A stretch of 11,401 nt of DNA from Bacteroidia bacterium (GCA_004525825.1 SPBY01000048.1:1-11401), one strand, 5' to 3'. Counted from the first letter of the stretch, positions 1-6,669 are shown. The notes: generated by a model not told the origin, from the letters alone. A program made the numbers and translations.

Positions 1-827
1 AGCCGGAAAGAATGTTTAAAGCCTTGTCTTACAATGTCAGAGGCTTTGATGTTTACAGGTGGACCAAGGATCCACAGGCAAAGCAGGAGATCTTTGACTT
101 CCTAAAGAACCAGGATCCCGACCTGGTCTGTATTCAGGAGTATTATACCTCATCGAATCGTGGTGAGACCCACGCTGACGTCTCAAAACAACTCCAATCT
201 CTTCCCCAGAGTGCGGTCTATTTTACCACCGATCCTTCCAACAGGCAAGGATTTGGAATTGCCACATTCAGCAAATATCCGATCATCAAGAAGAGCCGTA
301 TCCCATTTAACTCTTCCTTCAATGCGGCCATGTATACCGATATTCTGTTCCATTCCGATACCATCAGGGTCTTCAATGTCCATCTGCAATCCATCAGGTT
401 CGAGAAAGACGATTATGCCTTTATGGATACGGCCCGTTTGAAATACAGCAACGAACAGATGCTCGAGATCAAGGCCATCAGTTCCAGGCTGAAAAAGGCC
501 TTTGCACTAAGGGCCGAACAGGCACAGATCATTGCCAACTACATCAGGGATTCTCCACATACGGTCATTGTCATGGGAGACTTTAATGATACTCCTCAAT
601 CCTACGCCTACCGGAAAATCCGAAAAGGGAATGTCGATGCTTTCAGGATGGCCGGACGAGGTTTCGGGAACACTTACATTGGTGAGCTTCCTTCGTTCCG
701 TATCGACTATATCATACATAGCGATGAGATTGTTCCCTATGAATTCAAACGGATCAAAATTGATTATTCCGATCATTTCCCCATTACCACCTGGCTTTAT
801 ATGCAGGAGGAGCCTATGCTTGAATAA
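1..827 (+). CDS. Endonuclease/exonuclease/phosphatase (EEP) family protein, probably 5'-partial
   Basis: This is a metal-dependent phosphodiesterase/nuclease-fold protein (EEP superfamily, as in exonuclease III and DNase I); its substrate cannot be told from sequence. Numbering from the ATG at 12, the family motifs appear in order: SYN with N8, a metal-binding QE at 42-43, NVH with N122 and H124, GDFND at 189-193, RID with D232, and the terminal SDH at 253-255. The catalytic set therefore looks complete. The reading frame stays open through the ATG to the window edge (codons for P, E, R precede it). Bacteroidota members of this family usually carry N-terminal membrane helices before the SYN motif, so I infer that the true start lies upstream and this is the catalytic C-terminal part. 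The stop at 825-827 lies inside the 3' end of the opposing DUF434 gene. Family assignment is strong; exact function is unknown. Confidence 0.85.
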   Translation, partial: PERMFKALSYNVRGFDVYRWTKDPQAKQEIFDFLKNQDPDLVCIQEYYTSSNRGETHADVSKQLQSLPQSAVYFTTDPSNRQGFGIATFSKYPIIKKSRIPFNSSFNAAMYTDILFHSDTIRVFNVHLQSIRFEKDDYAFMDTARLKYSNEQMLEIKAISSRLKKAFALRAEQAQIIANYIRDSPHTVIVMGDFNDTPQSYAYRKIRKGNVDAFRMAGRGFGNTYIGELPSFRIDYIIHSDEIVPYEFKRIKIDYSDHFPITTWLYMQEEPMLE

Positions 828-1482
828 GTATTGGAAAATCCGGACTAAAGTACTTTTTTAAAAGCTCATGGGGAAGATCAATGACCTTTCCTCCGTAGTG
901 ATCAATTATGGCACTGTCGGAGGTACAGATGGCATCACTTTTTTCATCCATCAGCATGCGGTCGGGAGATTTCACTAAATGAGCCTCTCCTTCGATCCCC
1001 ATCTGTACCATATCCTTGCTGAGCTCAATGGAAAGTCGGCCGCTGAATGATACAGGCTCATCCAGGTAGTGAATAATAGTGACACCTGTCCATTCCTTCA
1101 GTACCTCAAGCATCAGAGAAACCGATCGGGAAAACTGTGGCTTATTAATTAATCTGCCCCGCATCTCACCAGCATCGCGCAACAAGCCGTCGTTACATAT
1201 AAACAAGTGCTTGCCAAGAAGATAATTGTTGACCGTAAAAAGCACATTGTACGTATCGATCAAAACGTGGTCGCCTTTAAGTACGGTCCCGATTTTATTC
1301 TGGCGGGACTTAGCCACCTGGGTCGCAGCAATGCCCCTGTATAGCACTTGACGCATCTCGCCCGACAACATGAATTTATCTCCCACCAATTTTAATGAGG
1401 AGTTTTGCGGATAGCCATTGGTCAAGAACCACAAATACTCCCTGGCAGCTTGCATCACTGTTGCCGGAAAAGGATTCATCAT
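814..1482 (-). CDS. DUF434 domain-containing protein
   Basis: About 222 residues, matching my memory of the DUF434 (plus DUF5616) family of uncharacterised bacterial and archaeal proteins with a possible PIN-nuclease-like fold. Recognisable stretches are the NGYP...LVGD segment near the N-terminus, LYRGI, an acidic core IDTYNVL, CNDGLLRD, and YLDEPVSFSG followed by a late SDSAIID. The conserved aspartates (IDTYN, CNDG, SDSAIID) are suggestive of a metal site, but activity is unproven. The frame is open up to an ATG at 1524; I prefer the tandem ATGs at 1482 and 1479 because the extra residues are hydrophobic and unlike the family. An ATG at 1455 is another possibility. The gene runs convergently into the EEP gene with a 14-bp 3' overlap and is divergent from the SPOR-like lipoprotein. 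Function unknown. Confidence 0.8.
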   Translation of the reverse strand: MMNPFPATVMQAAREYLWFLTNGYPQNSSLKLVGDKFMLSGEMRQVLYRGIAATQVAKSRQNKIGTVLKGDHVLIDTYNVLFTVNNYLLGKHLFICNDGLLRDAGEMRGRLINKPQFSRSVSLMLEVLKEWTGVTIIHYLDEPVSFSGRLSIELSKDMVQMGIEGEAHLVKSPDRMLMDEKSDAICTSDSAIIDHYGGKVIDLPHELLKKYFSPDFPILIQA

Positions 1483-1529
1483 ACACAAAAATACCGTAAA
1501 ACAAATTATAAAGTTGATTATCAAGAGTG

Positions 1530-1559
1530 TAGCTTATTAACAACTCGGTGGATAAGCTA
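1530..1559. repeat. Perfect 8-bp inverted repeat in divergent intergenic region
   Basis: TAGCTTAT at 1530-1537 is mirrored by ATAAGCTA at 1552-1559 across a 14-nt spacer. It sits in the 134-bp space between the divergent DUF434 and lipoprotein genes, a position expected of a shared operator. It also overlaps two DnaA-box-like nonamers: TTATTAACA at 1534-1542, and TTATCCACC on the minus strand at 1547-1555. Each differs from TTATNCACA at one position. Whether it is an operator, DnaA sites or chance cannot be settled here. Confidence 0.4.
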
Positions 1560-1582
1560 AATAAGGGTTATTGGATTTTACG

Positions 1583-1590
1583 TATCTTTA
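1583..1590 (+). promoter_or_regulatory. Possible Bacteroidota -7 element for the lipoprotein gene
   Basis: TATCTTTA matches the Bacteroidota -7 consensus TAnnTTTG except for the last base and lies 26 nt before the ATG at 1617, a reasonable leader length. No clear TTTG -33 element lies at the usual distance upstream, so this is a weak call. The rest of the 1483-1616 gap is AT-rich and holds the inverted repeat described separately. Confidence 0.3.
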
Positions 1591-1616
1591 ATCTTGATCA
1601 CAAAAATTAAAGCATT

Positions 1617-2066
1617 ATGAAGAATCTGATAGGAATTGTTTTACTTGGATTGATCGTTTCATCCTGCAGTTTGTTCCAGAAATCTTCCATGAACCAGGAC
1701 GAGATCGATACTATGGTTGCGGAGAATCAAGCTTTAAAAACCCGGGTTGAGGCATCCAGGGACCTTGAAGATCGGCTGGCTCTTGCACAGAAACAGGCAG
1801 ACGAAGCAATGCTAAAACTTTCTGACTGTGAAGATGCTTCAACATCCAAAGTACACATCATAGTAGGAGCATTCAAAAACTCTTCCTATGCGAATGAGTA
1901 CTCCGCCGACATGAAAAATCAGGGCCTTGATGGCAGAATATTAGCTGGTCCCTATAGTTTCAACCTGGTGACCTCAAGTTCTCATGAATCCGTGAAATCA
2001 GCCTTGAATGCTCTGGGCAATATCAGGGCGACAGTCATCGAGACTGCATGGCTTTATATTGAATAG
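1617..2066 (+). CDS. Small lipoprotein with coiled coil and SPOR-like C-terminal domain
   Basis: A 149-residue exported lipoprotein. A short basic start (MKN) is followed by a hydrophobic stretch and the lipobox VSSC with the lipidated Cys at 17. Residues about 27-70 are rich in E, Q, A, L and K with heptad-like spacing, consistent with a short coiled coil. Residues about 79-149 (VHIIVGAF, then KNQGLDGRILAGPY, then an alternating strand/helix end) resemble a SPOR domain, the fold that binds denuded glycan strands of peptidoglycan at division sites. I infer an envelope role, perhaps at the septum or wall. No acidic export signal follows the Cys, so the final membrane is uncertain. It stands alone: divergent from DUF434 and convergent to the phosphofructokinase gene, with 24 bp between the stop codons. 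Confidence 0.8.
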   Translation: MKNLIGIVLLGLIVSSCSLFQKSSMNQDEIDTMVAENQALKTRVEASRDLEDRLALAQKQADEAMLKLSDCEDASTSKVHIIVGAFKNSSYANEYSADMKNQGLDGRILAGPYSFNLVTSSSHESVKSALNALGNIRATVIETAWLYIE

Positions 2067-2090
2067 TACGCTAAATTCTCGTCGGGAAAC

Positions 2091-3299
2091 TTAATAATTC
2101 CCACTCATGATGAAAAGGGGCTGGAATTCAAAGCTCTTGAAGTGTGGTCTGAGTCGCTCGATATTGTAATGCTTTTTCACATCCACCAGCTTTTTACTAC
2201 TGGTGACCACATCAATGGGAGCATTGTCGTAGCGTCCGTTTCTCAAGACCACCAATCTTCCATGTATTCCCTTCAGAATCAGGTCCAGGGCCAGGTTGCC
2301 ATAGGCCATGGGAACGATGGAGTCAATGGCATCGGGATCGCCGCCTCGGACCAGGTAACCCAGGTGCTGATTAATGATGTTGATGGTTTTGCCATTGTTG
2401 AACTGAGCAGATTCTTTTTTGATCAGATCCGAAACTACGTTTCCAATTCCCCCAAGCTTTGGATGACCATAGGCATCCTTTTCCCCATTCTTGAAGACCA
2501 TGTCTTCCATACCTGTGAAAGTAGCTCCCTCAGAAACCAGAACCACCGAATAGTTGCTTGGATTTTGCACCCGGTCCTCTACCAGAAGTTCTGTCAGTTG
2601 CAAGATATCGAACTGGTGCTCGGGGATAACACAACGGTTGGCAGCACCGGCCATGGTGGGAAGCATGGCAGTAAATCCCGCATACCTTCCGAACACCTCA
2701 AGCACCAGGATCCGCTCATGTGATCCTGCCGAGGTCCTCAGGGTATTGGTCATGTTAATGGTTCGTGTAACACAGGTAGAGAAGCCAATGCAATAATCGG
2801 TCCCCGGTACATCGTTATCCATTGTTTTAGGAATGGCGATCACTTTGAATCCCTCCTTGTAGAGTCGCACCCCGTAACTCAAGGTGTCATCTCCTCCAAT
2901 AGGAATCAGAAAATCGATGCCGAGGAAAGCCAGGTTTTTCAAAACCTCTTGGGTCAGATCGTTGACCTCCTCTTTATAAGAATCCTGCAGATGCGACGGT
3001 ACATCATCTTTTCTCACCCTGCTCGGGTTTACTCTGGAAGTGTGCAGGAAAGTCCCGCCTGTTCGCCCTGCCTTATTCACAATCTGCTCGGTGAGAACCG
3101 CGAAATGTTCACTGTTGTCGGCATTTTTATCCCTGATGATCTCGGTAATGCCCGACCACCCTTTTCGAAGGCCAATCACCTGGTAGCCTTCCCGAAGGGC
3201 ACGAATGGTTACAGCGCGAATGGCCGGATTTAATCCCGGCACATCCCCGCCACCTGTCAATATTCCTATCGTTCCTATTTTCTTGTGCCCCTGTGCCAT
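2091..3299 (-). CDS. 6-phosphofructokinase, PPi-type active site (paralogue A)
   Basis: A 402-residue cytosolic PFK-family enzyme that phosphorylates fructose 6-phosphate at C1. Landmarks are the N-terminal TGGGDVPGLNPAIR (15-28), the phosphoryl-donor loop GGDDT (135-139), PKTMDND (157-163) with the catalytic Asp, FGR (203-205) where many PFKs have MGR, and the sugar-phosphate Arg in YLVRGG (315-320). ATP-dependent PFKs such as E. coli PfkA have Gly at both donor-specificity positions (GGDG and PGT). This protein has Asp and Lys (GGDD and PKT), the established signature of pyrophosphate-dependent enzymes, so the reaction is probably reversible. The FGR variant fits the Actinobacteria-like long subfamily. 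The ATG at 3299 follows paralogue B by 60 bp, and its start codon lies in a possible stem. Family certain; donor choice inferred. Confidence 0.93.
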   Translation of the reverse strand: MAQGHKKIGTIGILTGGGDVPGLNPAIRAVTIRALREGYQVIGLRKGWSGITEIIRDKNADNSEHFAVLTEQIVNKAGRTGGTFLHTSRVNPSRVRKDDVPSHLQDSYKEEVNDLTQEVLKNLAFLGIDFLIPIGGDDTLSYGVRLYKEGFKVIAIPKTMDNDVPGTDYCIGFSTCVTRTINMTNTLRTSAGSHERILVLEVFGRYAGFTAMLPTMAGAANRCVIPEHQFDILQLTELLVEDRVQNPSNYSVVLVSEGATFTGMEDMVFKNGEKDAYGHPKLGGIGNVVSDLIKKESAQFNNGKTINIINQHLGYLVRGGDPDAIDSIVPMAYGNLALDLILKGIHGRLVVLRNGRYDNAPIDVVTSSKKLVDVKKHYNIERLRPHFKSFEFQPLFIMSGNY

Positions 3300-3350
3300 G
3301 GTTTTTTCTTTAAAAATAAGCCATTAATTGAAATAAACCAATGGCACAGG
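3290..3350 (-). promoter_or_regulatory. Inter-pfk leader with long-range stem over the pfk-A start codon
   Basis: In the minus-strand transcript, a perfect 10-bp pairing is possible between 3350-3341 and 3299-3290 (CCUGUGCCAU with AUGGCACAGG), with two more G-C pairs inward past a one-base bulge. The right arm contains the AUG (3299-3297) and the next codons of pfk-A. A competing 6-bp stem, GCCAUU (3345-3340) with AAUGGC (3325-3320), uses part of the same left arm and would leave the AUG free. The left arm begins 9 nt after the pfk-B stop, within the footprint of a terminating ribosome. A five-codon micro-ORF including its stop (ATG at 3324, TAA ending at 3310) sits in the loop. The pairings are seen; control is inferred. 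Confidence 0.4.
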
Positions 3351-3359
3351 AAGACGGGA

Positions 3360-4583
3360 CTACTCATCCCATTCCAGAATCTTATAAAAGTCATAGTCTT
3401 CCGGATTCTTCACAAACTTCTTAGCTGCCCTGTAATCCTCTTTGGTAATGAAATGTAGATTGTTTCTGAATATCACCTGAACTGTTTCAGATTCCATGTT
3501 CACCAGTCGCGGCTTCACCTTGCCATTTTCATCTTCTACATCTTTCAGATACAGTGGGGAGATATTGCCTCCACGGTCGATGGTGGTCATGCATCCGGTT
3601 TCGCCCTTTATGAAAAGACTGTAAACTCCCAGACCCAAACGGGTGGCATAAGAAAGGTCGTAAGCAATGGGACGACAGCAACGCAGTTCGTATCCGATCT
3701 CTTCCGGACGACTCTTCACATTGATGCGAAGCTCTTTCAGGTGCTGCTGGGTAAGCATATTGAAAATGTGGGACTTACTCACATTTCCCAGTTCGGGGTG
3801 ACCATGATCGTCGTAGGTAAAGTTGATCCCCGTGGCAATAATTTCCTCATCGTTCATGAAGTGGAACACTCCTTCACTGATTATGGCAGCACCATAATCG
3901 ATACCCAGAATGCGGCGTTTCACCATGGAGGAAACCACCATCCTGGTGATCTTGTCAAAGGTGATCTTGGTCTTGTTGAACATTTCGGGAATGATGATCA
4001 TGGGGTAGTGGCAGGCAGTCCCGATTCCAAAAGCCAGGTGGCCCGCCTCACGGCCCATGGCACTCACCACAAACCAGTTTCCGCTGGTTCGTGCATCTTC
4101 ATAAATGGTGGTACAAAGGCGCACACCTTCTTCCTTGGCAGAGTGATATCCAAATGTAGGAGTGCCTTCGGGCAAAGGAAGATCGTTGTCTATGGTTTTG
4201 GGAACATGGATGTTCTTTACATCCAAGTTTTGTTTGGCCAGAAATTTGGCCAAGCGGTTGGCCGTAGAAGCAGTATCATCACCGCCAATGGTCACCAGCA
4301 GCTTAACATTGTTCTTCTTAAAAAAATCCACCTTGAACTCCTCGTCCTTGGGCTTGTAGCGGCTCATTTTCAAAGCAGACCCTCCCCTGCTGTAGATCTG
4401 GTCGGCATATTCAAAATCAAGGTATTCAAAGGCGGGCTCATCGGCAAAGAGACTCTTAAATCCCCCGTTCAGACCAATGACATTGTATCCGTTCTTGGCG
4501 AATATTTTGGTGACTGAACTAATTACCGTGTTGATTCCTGGAGCGGGTCCGCCTGCACATAGAATGGCTACAGCTTCTTTCAT
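3360..4583 (-). CDS. 6-phosphofructokinase, PPi-type active site (paralogue B)
   Basis: A 407-residue PFK-family enzyme and the first gene of the two-gene pfk unit. Motifs in order: AGGPAPGINTVISS (10-23), donor loop GGDDT (100-104), PKTIDND (128-134), MGR (176-178), and GYELRCCRP (297-305), where other PFKs have an RGG- or RSG-type sugar-phosphate motif. Asp after GGD and Lys before TIDND are the pyrophosphate-enzyme residues, as in paralogue A. The two proteins are clearly different subfamilies and not a recent duplication: outside the active site little matches, and the N-terminal loop and the MGR/FGR motif differ. Expected roles are reversible glycolysis/gluconeogenesis, or sedoheptulose phosphate turnover as known for some PPi-PFKs. 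The ATG at 4583 opens with MKEAVAILCAGG directly before the first glycine loop, supporting this start. Confidence 0.93.
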   Translation of the reverse strand: MKEAVAILCAGGPAPGINTVISSVTKIFAKNGYNVIGLNGGFKSLFADEPAFEYLDFEYADQIYSRGGSALKMSRYKPKDEEFKVDFFKKNNVKLLVTIGGDDTASTANRLAKFLAKQNLDVKNIHVPKTIDNDLPLPEGTPTFGYHSAKEEGVRLCTTIYEDARTSGNWFVVSAMGREAGHLAFGIGTACHYPMIIIPEMFNKTKITFDKITRMVVSSMVKRRILGIDYGAAIISEGVFHFMNDEEIIATGINFTYDDHGHPELGNVSKSHIFNMLTQQHLKELRINVKSRPEEIGYELRCCRPIAYDLSYATRLGLGVYSLFIKGETGCMTTIDRGGNISPLYLKDVEDENGKVKPRLVNMESETVQVIFRNNLHFITKEDYRAAKKFVKNPEDYDFYKILEWDE

Positions 4584-4624
4584 AACTTACGTATTATTTA
4601 ATGTATGGCAATTCTGTTTACGGA

Positions 4625-4655
4625 TTAAAATAATGCGCCGTGAAAATACGCAAAA
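4625..4655 (-). promoter_or_regulatory. Candidate promoter for the pfk pair
   Basis: Reading the minus strand, TTTTG at 4655-4651 is followed after 18 nt by TATTTTAA at 4632-4625. This resembles the Bacteroidota arrangement of a TTTG -33 box and a TAnnTTTG -7 box, though the -7 ends in AA rather than TG. Transcription would start around 4618, giving a leader of about 35 nt to the ATG at 4583. Predicted from pattern only. Confidence 0.35.
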
Positions 4656-4703
4656 TTGATAGGAAAACCATGTAAGAAATGATCTAAATTAGTCTTGTTT
4701 TAT

Positions 4704-4728
4704 TGCTAAATTTGCTTGCATTTAAGCA
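4704..4728. promoter_or_regulatory. Promoter -7 element and imperfect palindrome upstream of the yidD-znu operon
   Basis: TAAATTTG at 4707-4714 matches the Bacteroidota -7 consensus TAnnTTTG exactly; no convincing -33 TTTG is seen at the standard distance. The element lies inside a 25-bp imperfect inverted repeat whose outer arms are TGCT at 4704-4707 and AGCA at 4725-4728, with further matching positions inside. A repeat covering the -7 and the expected start of transcription is well placed for repressor binding. Because the operon carries metal uptake genes, a Zur-, Fur- or DtxR/MntR-type regulator is a reasonable guess, but the repeat does not match a known box that I can name. Initiation would fall about 4719-4721. 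Confidence 0.4.
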
Positions 4729-4732
4729 GTGT

Positions 4733-5056
4733 ATGGCTTGGTTTCAAAATCTTAGGGATCAGTGGAACAGATTCTTCCTGATTAGGTGGATCCGCTGGGT
4801 ATTGGTCGCCCTTCTGACCATCCCAATTAAGTTTTACCAGTGGATCATTTCTCCTGCCCTTCCCAAAACCTGCAGGTACTATCCCACCTGTTCAGAATAT
4901 GCCCTTGAATCACTCAAAATTCATGGTCCCATCAAAGGCCTGATCATGGGAACAAAAAGAATACTCAGTTGTCATCCATGGGGTGGGCACGGTCACGACC
5001 CGGTTCCCCCGAAAGGAACTTCCCTTTACCAGATATTTAGTCCACCGAAAAAATGA
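4733..5056 (+). CDS. yidD: Membrane protein insertion efficiency factor YidD
   Basis: A small membrane-associated protein (107 residues from this start) of the YidD family, which helps YidC/Sec insert inner-membrane proteins. The family core is clear: YQWIISPALP, then CRYYPTCSEYA, HGPIKGLIMGTKRIL, SCHPWG and DPVP. It has GGHGHDPVP where the family usually has GGYDPVP or similar. The first ~30 residues are hydrophobic and basic, fitting an amphipathic membrane anchor. A TTG at 4703 could extend the protein by 10 residues. I chose the ATG at 4733 because the TTG lies upstream of the transcription start predicted from the TAAATTTG element. yidD more often neighbours rnpA/rpmH/yidC; here it opens a metal-uptake operon. 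Its stop overlaps the next ATG in an ATGA (5053-5056). Confidence 0.9.
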   Translation: MAWFQNLRDQWNRFFLIRWIRWVLVALLTIPIKFYQWIISPALPKTCRYYPTCSEYALESLKIHGPIKGLIMGTKRILSCHPWGGHGHDPVPPKGTSLYQIFSPPKK

Positions 5057-5925
5057 AACAAACCCTCCTTGCATTGGTGATCATAAGTCTGACGCTCTCC
5101 TGCCATCGCAACACCGAAACGGCAGAGAAACCGGTCATCAGTGTCAGCATCCTTCCCCAGCTCTACTTCGTGGAACAAATGGCAGGCGACCTGGCAGAGG
5201 TAAATGTAATGATCCCTCCGGGCGCCAGTCCGGCCACTTACGAACCCACAATCTCCCAGCTGAGCAAACTGGAGCAGTCTGAGACCTATCTTAAAATTGG
5301 TTATGTGGGCTTTGAACTGAGCTGGATGGACAAAATAAGTTCGGTGAATCCCGGGATGAAAATTTTCGATCTTTCCCGGGGAATCGACCTGATTATAGAA
5401 GAGGAAGAGGGAGCGAATCATCACGGCCAATCCCAAACAGGTACGGAACCTCATGTATGGCTATCTGTGAAAAATGCCAGGATCATTGCCAGGAACACAC
5501 ATGATGCATTGCAGCTCATGTTCCCGGATCACCGGGAGGAGCTTGCCGACAGACTTGAGAAATTCTCAGTTTCACTTGATTCCCTGCAGCTGGCAATCAG
5601 CAGCAAACTTGAGGGACTGGAGGGCAGGAGTTTCATGATTTATCATCCGGCACTGACCTATTTTGCCAGGGATTACCACCTGCACCAATACTCCCTCGAA
5701 ATTGAAGGAAAAAGTCCATCGCCGACGCACCTGAGACAGATGACCGATCTGGGGCTAAGCCAAAATATCTCCACGATCCTTGTTCAGGATCAGTTCGACC
5801 GTAAAAATGCCGAGGTTCTTGCCAGGGAAATAGGGGCGAAAATTGTACGATTTGATCCCCTCGATCCTCACTGGATGGAGCAAATGCTATATATTGCTGA
5901 GCAGTTTAATTCTTCAATGCGATGA
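5053..5925 (+). CDS. znuA: Zinc/manganese ABC transporter substrate-binding lipoprotein (ZnuA/TroA family)
   Basis: A 290-residue cluster A-I (TroA-like) metal-binding protein delivering Zn2+ or Mn2+ to the permease encoded two genes on. Residues 1-17 form a lipoprotein signal ending LTLSC, a relaxed lipobox. The fold is recognised from PPGASPATYEPT (55-66), EPHVWLS (132-138), YHPALTYFARDY (197-208), the NAEVLAREIGAKIV segment (252-265) and FDPLDP (267-272). Expected ligands H134, H198 and D268 are present. The first ligand His, normally after Pro in a PHxYEP-like motif, is Ala61. A short acidic/His loop (EEEE...NHHGQ, about 116-125) takes the place of the long His-rich loop of ZnuA. Zinc versus manganese cannot be settled. 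It overlaps yidD and znuC by 4 bp each. Confidence 0.9.
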   Translation: MKQTLLALVIISLTLSCHRNTETAEKPVISVSILPQLYFVEQMAGDLAEVNVMIPPGASPATYEPTISQLSKLEQSETYLKIGYVGFELSWMDKISSVNPGMKIFDLSRGIDLIIEEEEGANHHGQSQTGTEPHVWLSVKNARIIARNTHDALQLMFPDHREELADRLEKFSVSLDSLQLAISSKLEGLEGRSFMIYHPALTYFARDYHLHQYSLEIEGKSPSPTHLRQMTDLGLSQNISTILVQDQFDRKNAEVLAREIGAKIVRFDPLDPHWMEQMLYIAEQFNSSMR

Positions 5926-6668
5926 AAGCTCCACTGGTTTCCATAAAAAACATGGACTTTGCCTATCAGAAACACCTGGTCCTGTCCGATGTTTCCCTCT
6001 CTGTATTTGAAGGCGATTTCATTGGCATCATTGGTCCCAACGGAGGGGGCAAAACCACCCTGATAAAGGCCATACTTGGATTGCTTAAACCTCAGAAAGG
6101 GACTGTGGAACATGCCTTCGATAAAAGTGAAATCGGATACCTTCCGCAGGGCATCCAGGTGGATGAAGATTTTCCAATTACAGTCAGGGAAGTAATCGCC
6201 TCAGGCCTTGAACACGGATTAAAAATAGAGTTCCGGAAAGCAAGAGAGAGGCATCAAAAAGTAGAAGAGGCGATGGAAAGAGTGGGCTTATCAGCACTTC
6301 GTACCCGTCCTATTGGGGAACTCTCCGGAGGTGAATTTCAACGAACCATGCTGGCCAGGGCCTTTATTTCTTCTCCGAGATTGCTCGTCCTTGATGAACC
6401 GGATACCCATGTGGACAACAAGTTCGAAACTGAGTTGTACAGCCTGCTGAAAGAACTGAATGAAAAGATCACCATTCTTCTGGTATCTCACGATATTGGG
6501 ACCATTTCGCCCTATATTAAAACCATTGCCTGTGTAAACCGCGATCTGCATTATCACACTTCCAATGAAATCAGTGAGGAGCAGCTCAAGGTGTACAATT
6601 GTCCCATCGAAATCATTACCCACGGTACCGTGCCTCACCGGGTTATTAAAGAGCATATTCATCGTTGA
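5922..6668 (+). CDS. znuC: Zinc/manganese ABC transporter ATP-binding protein
   Basis: A 248-residue cytosolic ATPase that powers metal import with the ZnuB-type permease. All nucleotide-binding motifs are present: Walker A GPNGGGKT (38-45), the Q-loop Gln76 in YLPQG, the signature LSGGE (134-138), Walker B LLVLDEP (154-160) followed by DTHVD, and the switch His190 in VSHD. The tail VYNCPIEIITHGTVPH is typical of the metal-importer ATPases of this family. Its start overlaps the znuA stop as ATGA (5922-5925), and only one base separates its stop from the permease start, so the importer genes appear translationally coupled. Confidence 0.95.
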   Translation: MKAPLVSIKNMDFAYQKHLVLSDVSLSVFEGDFIGIIGPNGGGKTTLIKAILGLLKPQKGTVEHAFDKSEIGYLPQGIQVDEDFPITVREVIASGLEHGLKIEFRKARERHQKVEEAMERVGLSALRTRPIGELSGGEFQRTMLARAFISSPRLLVLDEPDTHVDNKFETELYSLLKELNEKITILLVSHDIGTISPYIKTIACVNRDLHYHTSNEISEEQLKVYNCPIEIITHGTVPHRVIKEHIHR

Positions 6669-6669
6669 C

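Noticed and set aside
2067..2102. Possible terminator between the lipoprotein and pfk-A (GGGAA 2084-2088 with TTCCC 2098-2102).
   Set aside because: Only five pairs, an AT-rich loop and no T-run; too weak to call.
2142..2723. A 193-codon plus-strand open frame antisense to pfk paralogue A.
   Set aside because: Same situation: a shadow of a real gene with no recognisable domain.
3741..4517. A 258-codon open frame on the plus strand, antisense to pfk paralogue B.
   Set aside because: It lies wholly inside a confident PFK gene, its translation resembles no family, and it is rich in H, G and V as expected from the reverse complement of a coding frame.
4703..4732. TTG start giving a 117-residue YidD.
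   Set aside because: It lies upstream of the transcription start predicted from the TAAATTTG element at 4707-4714, and an ATG follows at 4733.
6565..6669. Upstream extension of the permease into znuC.
   Set aside because: The added residues are an out-of-frame reading of znuC; the ATG at 6670 gives the normal family N-terminus.
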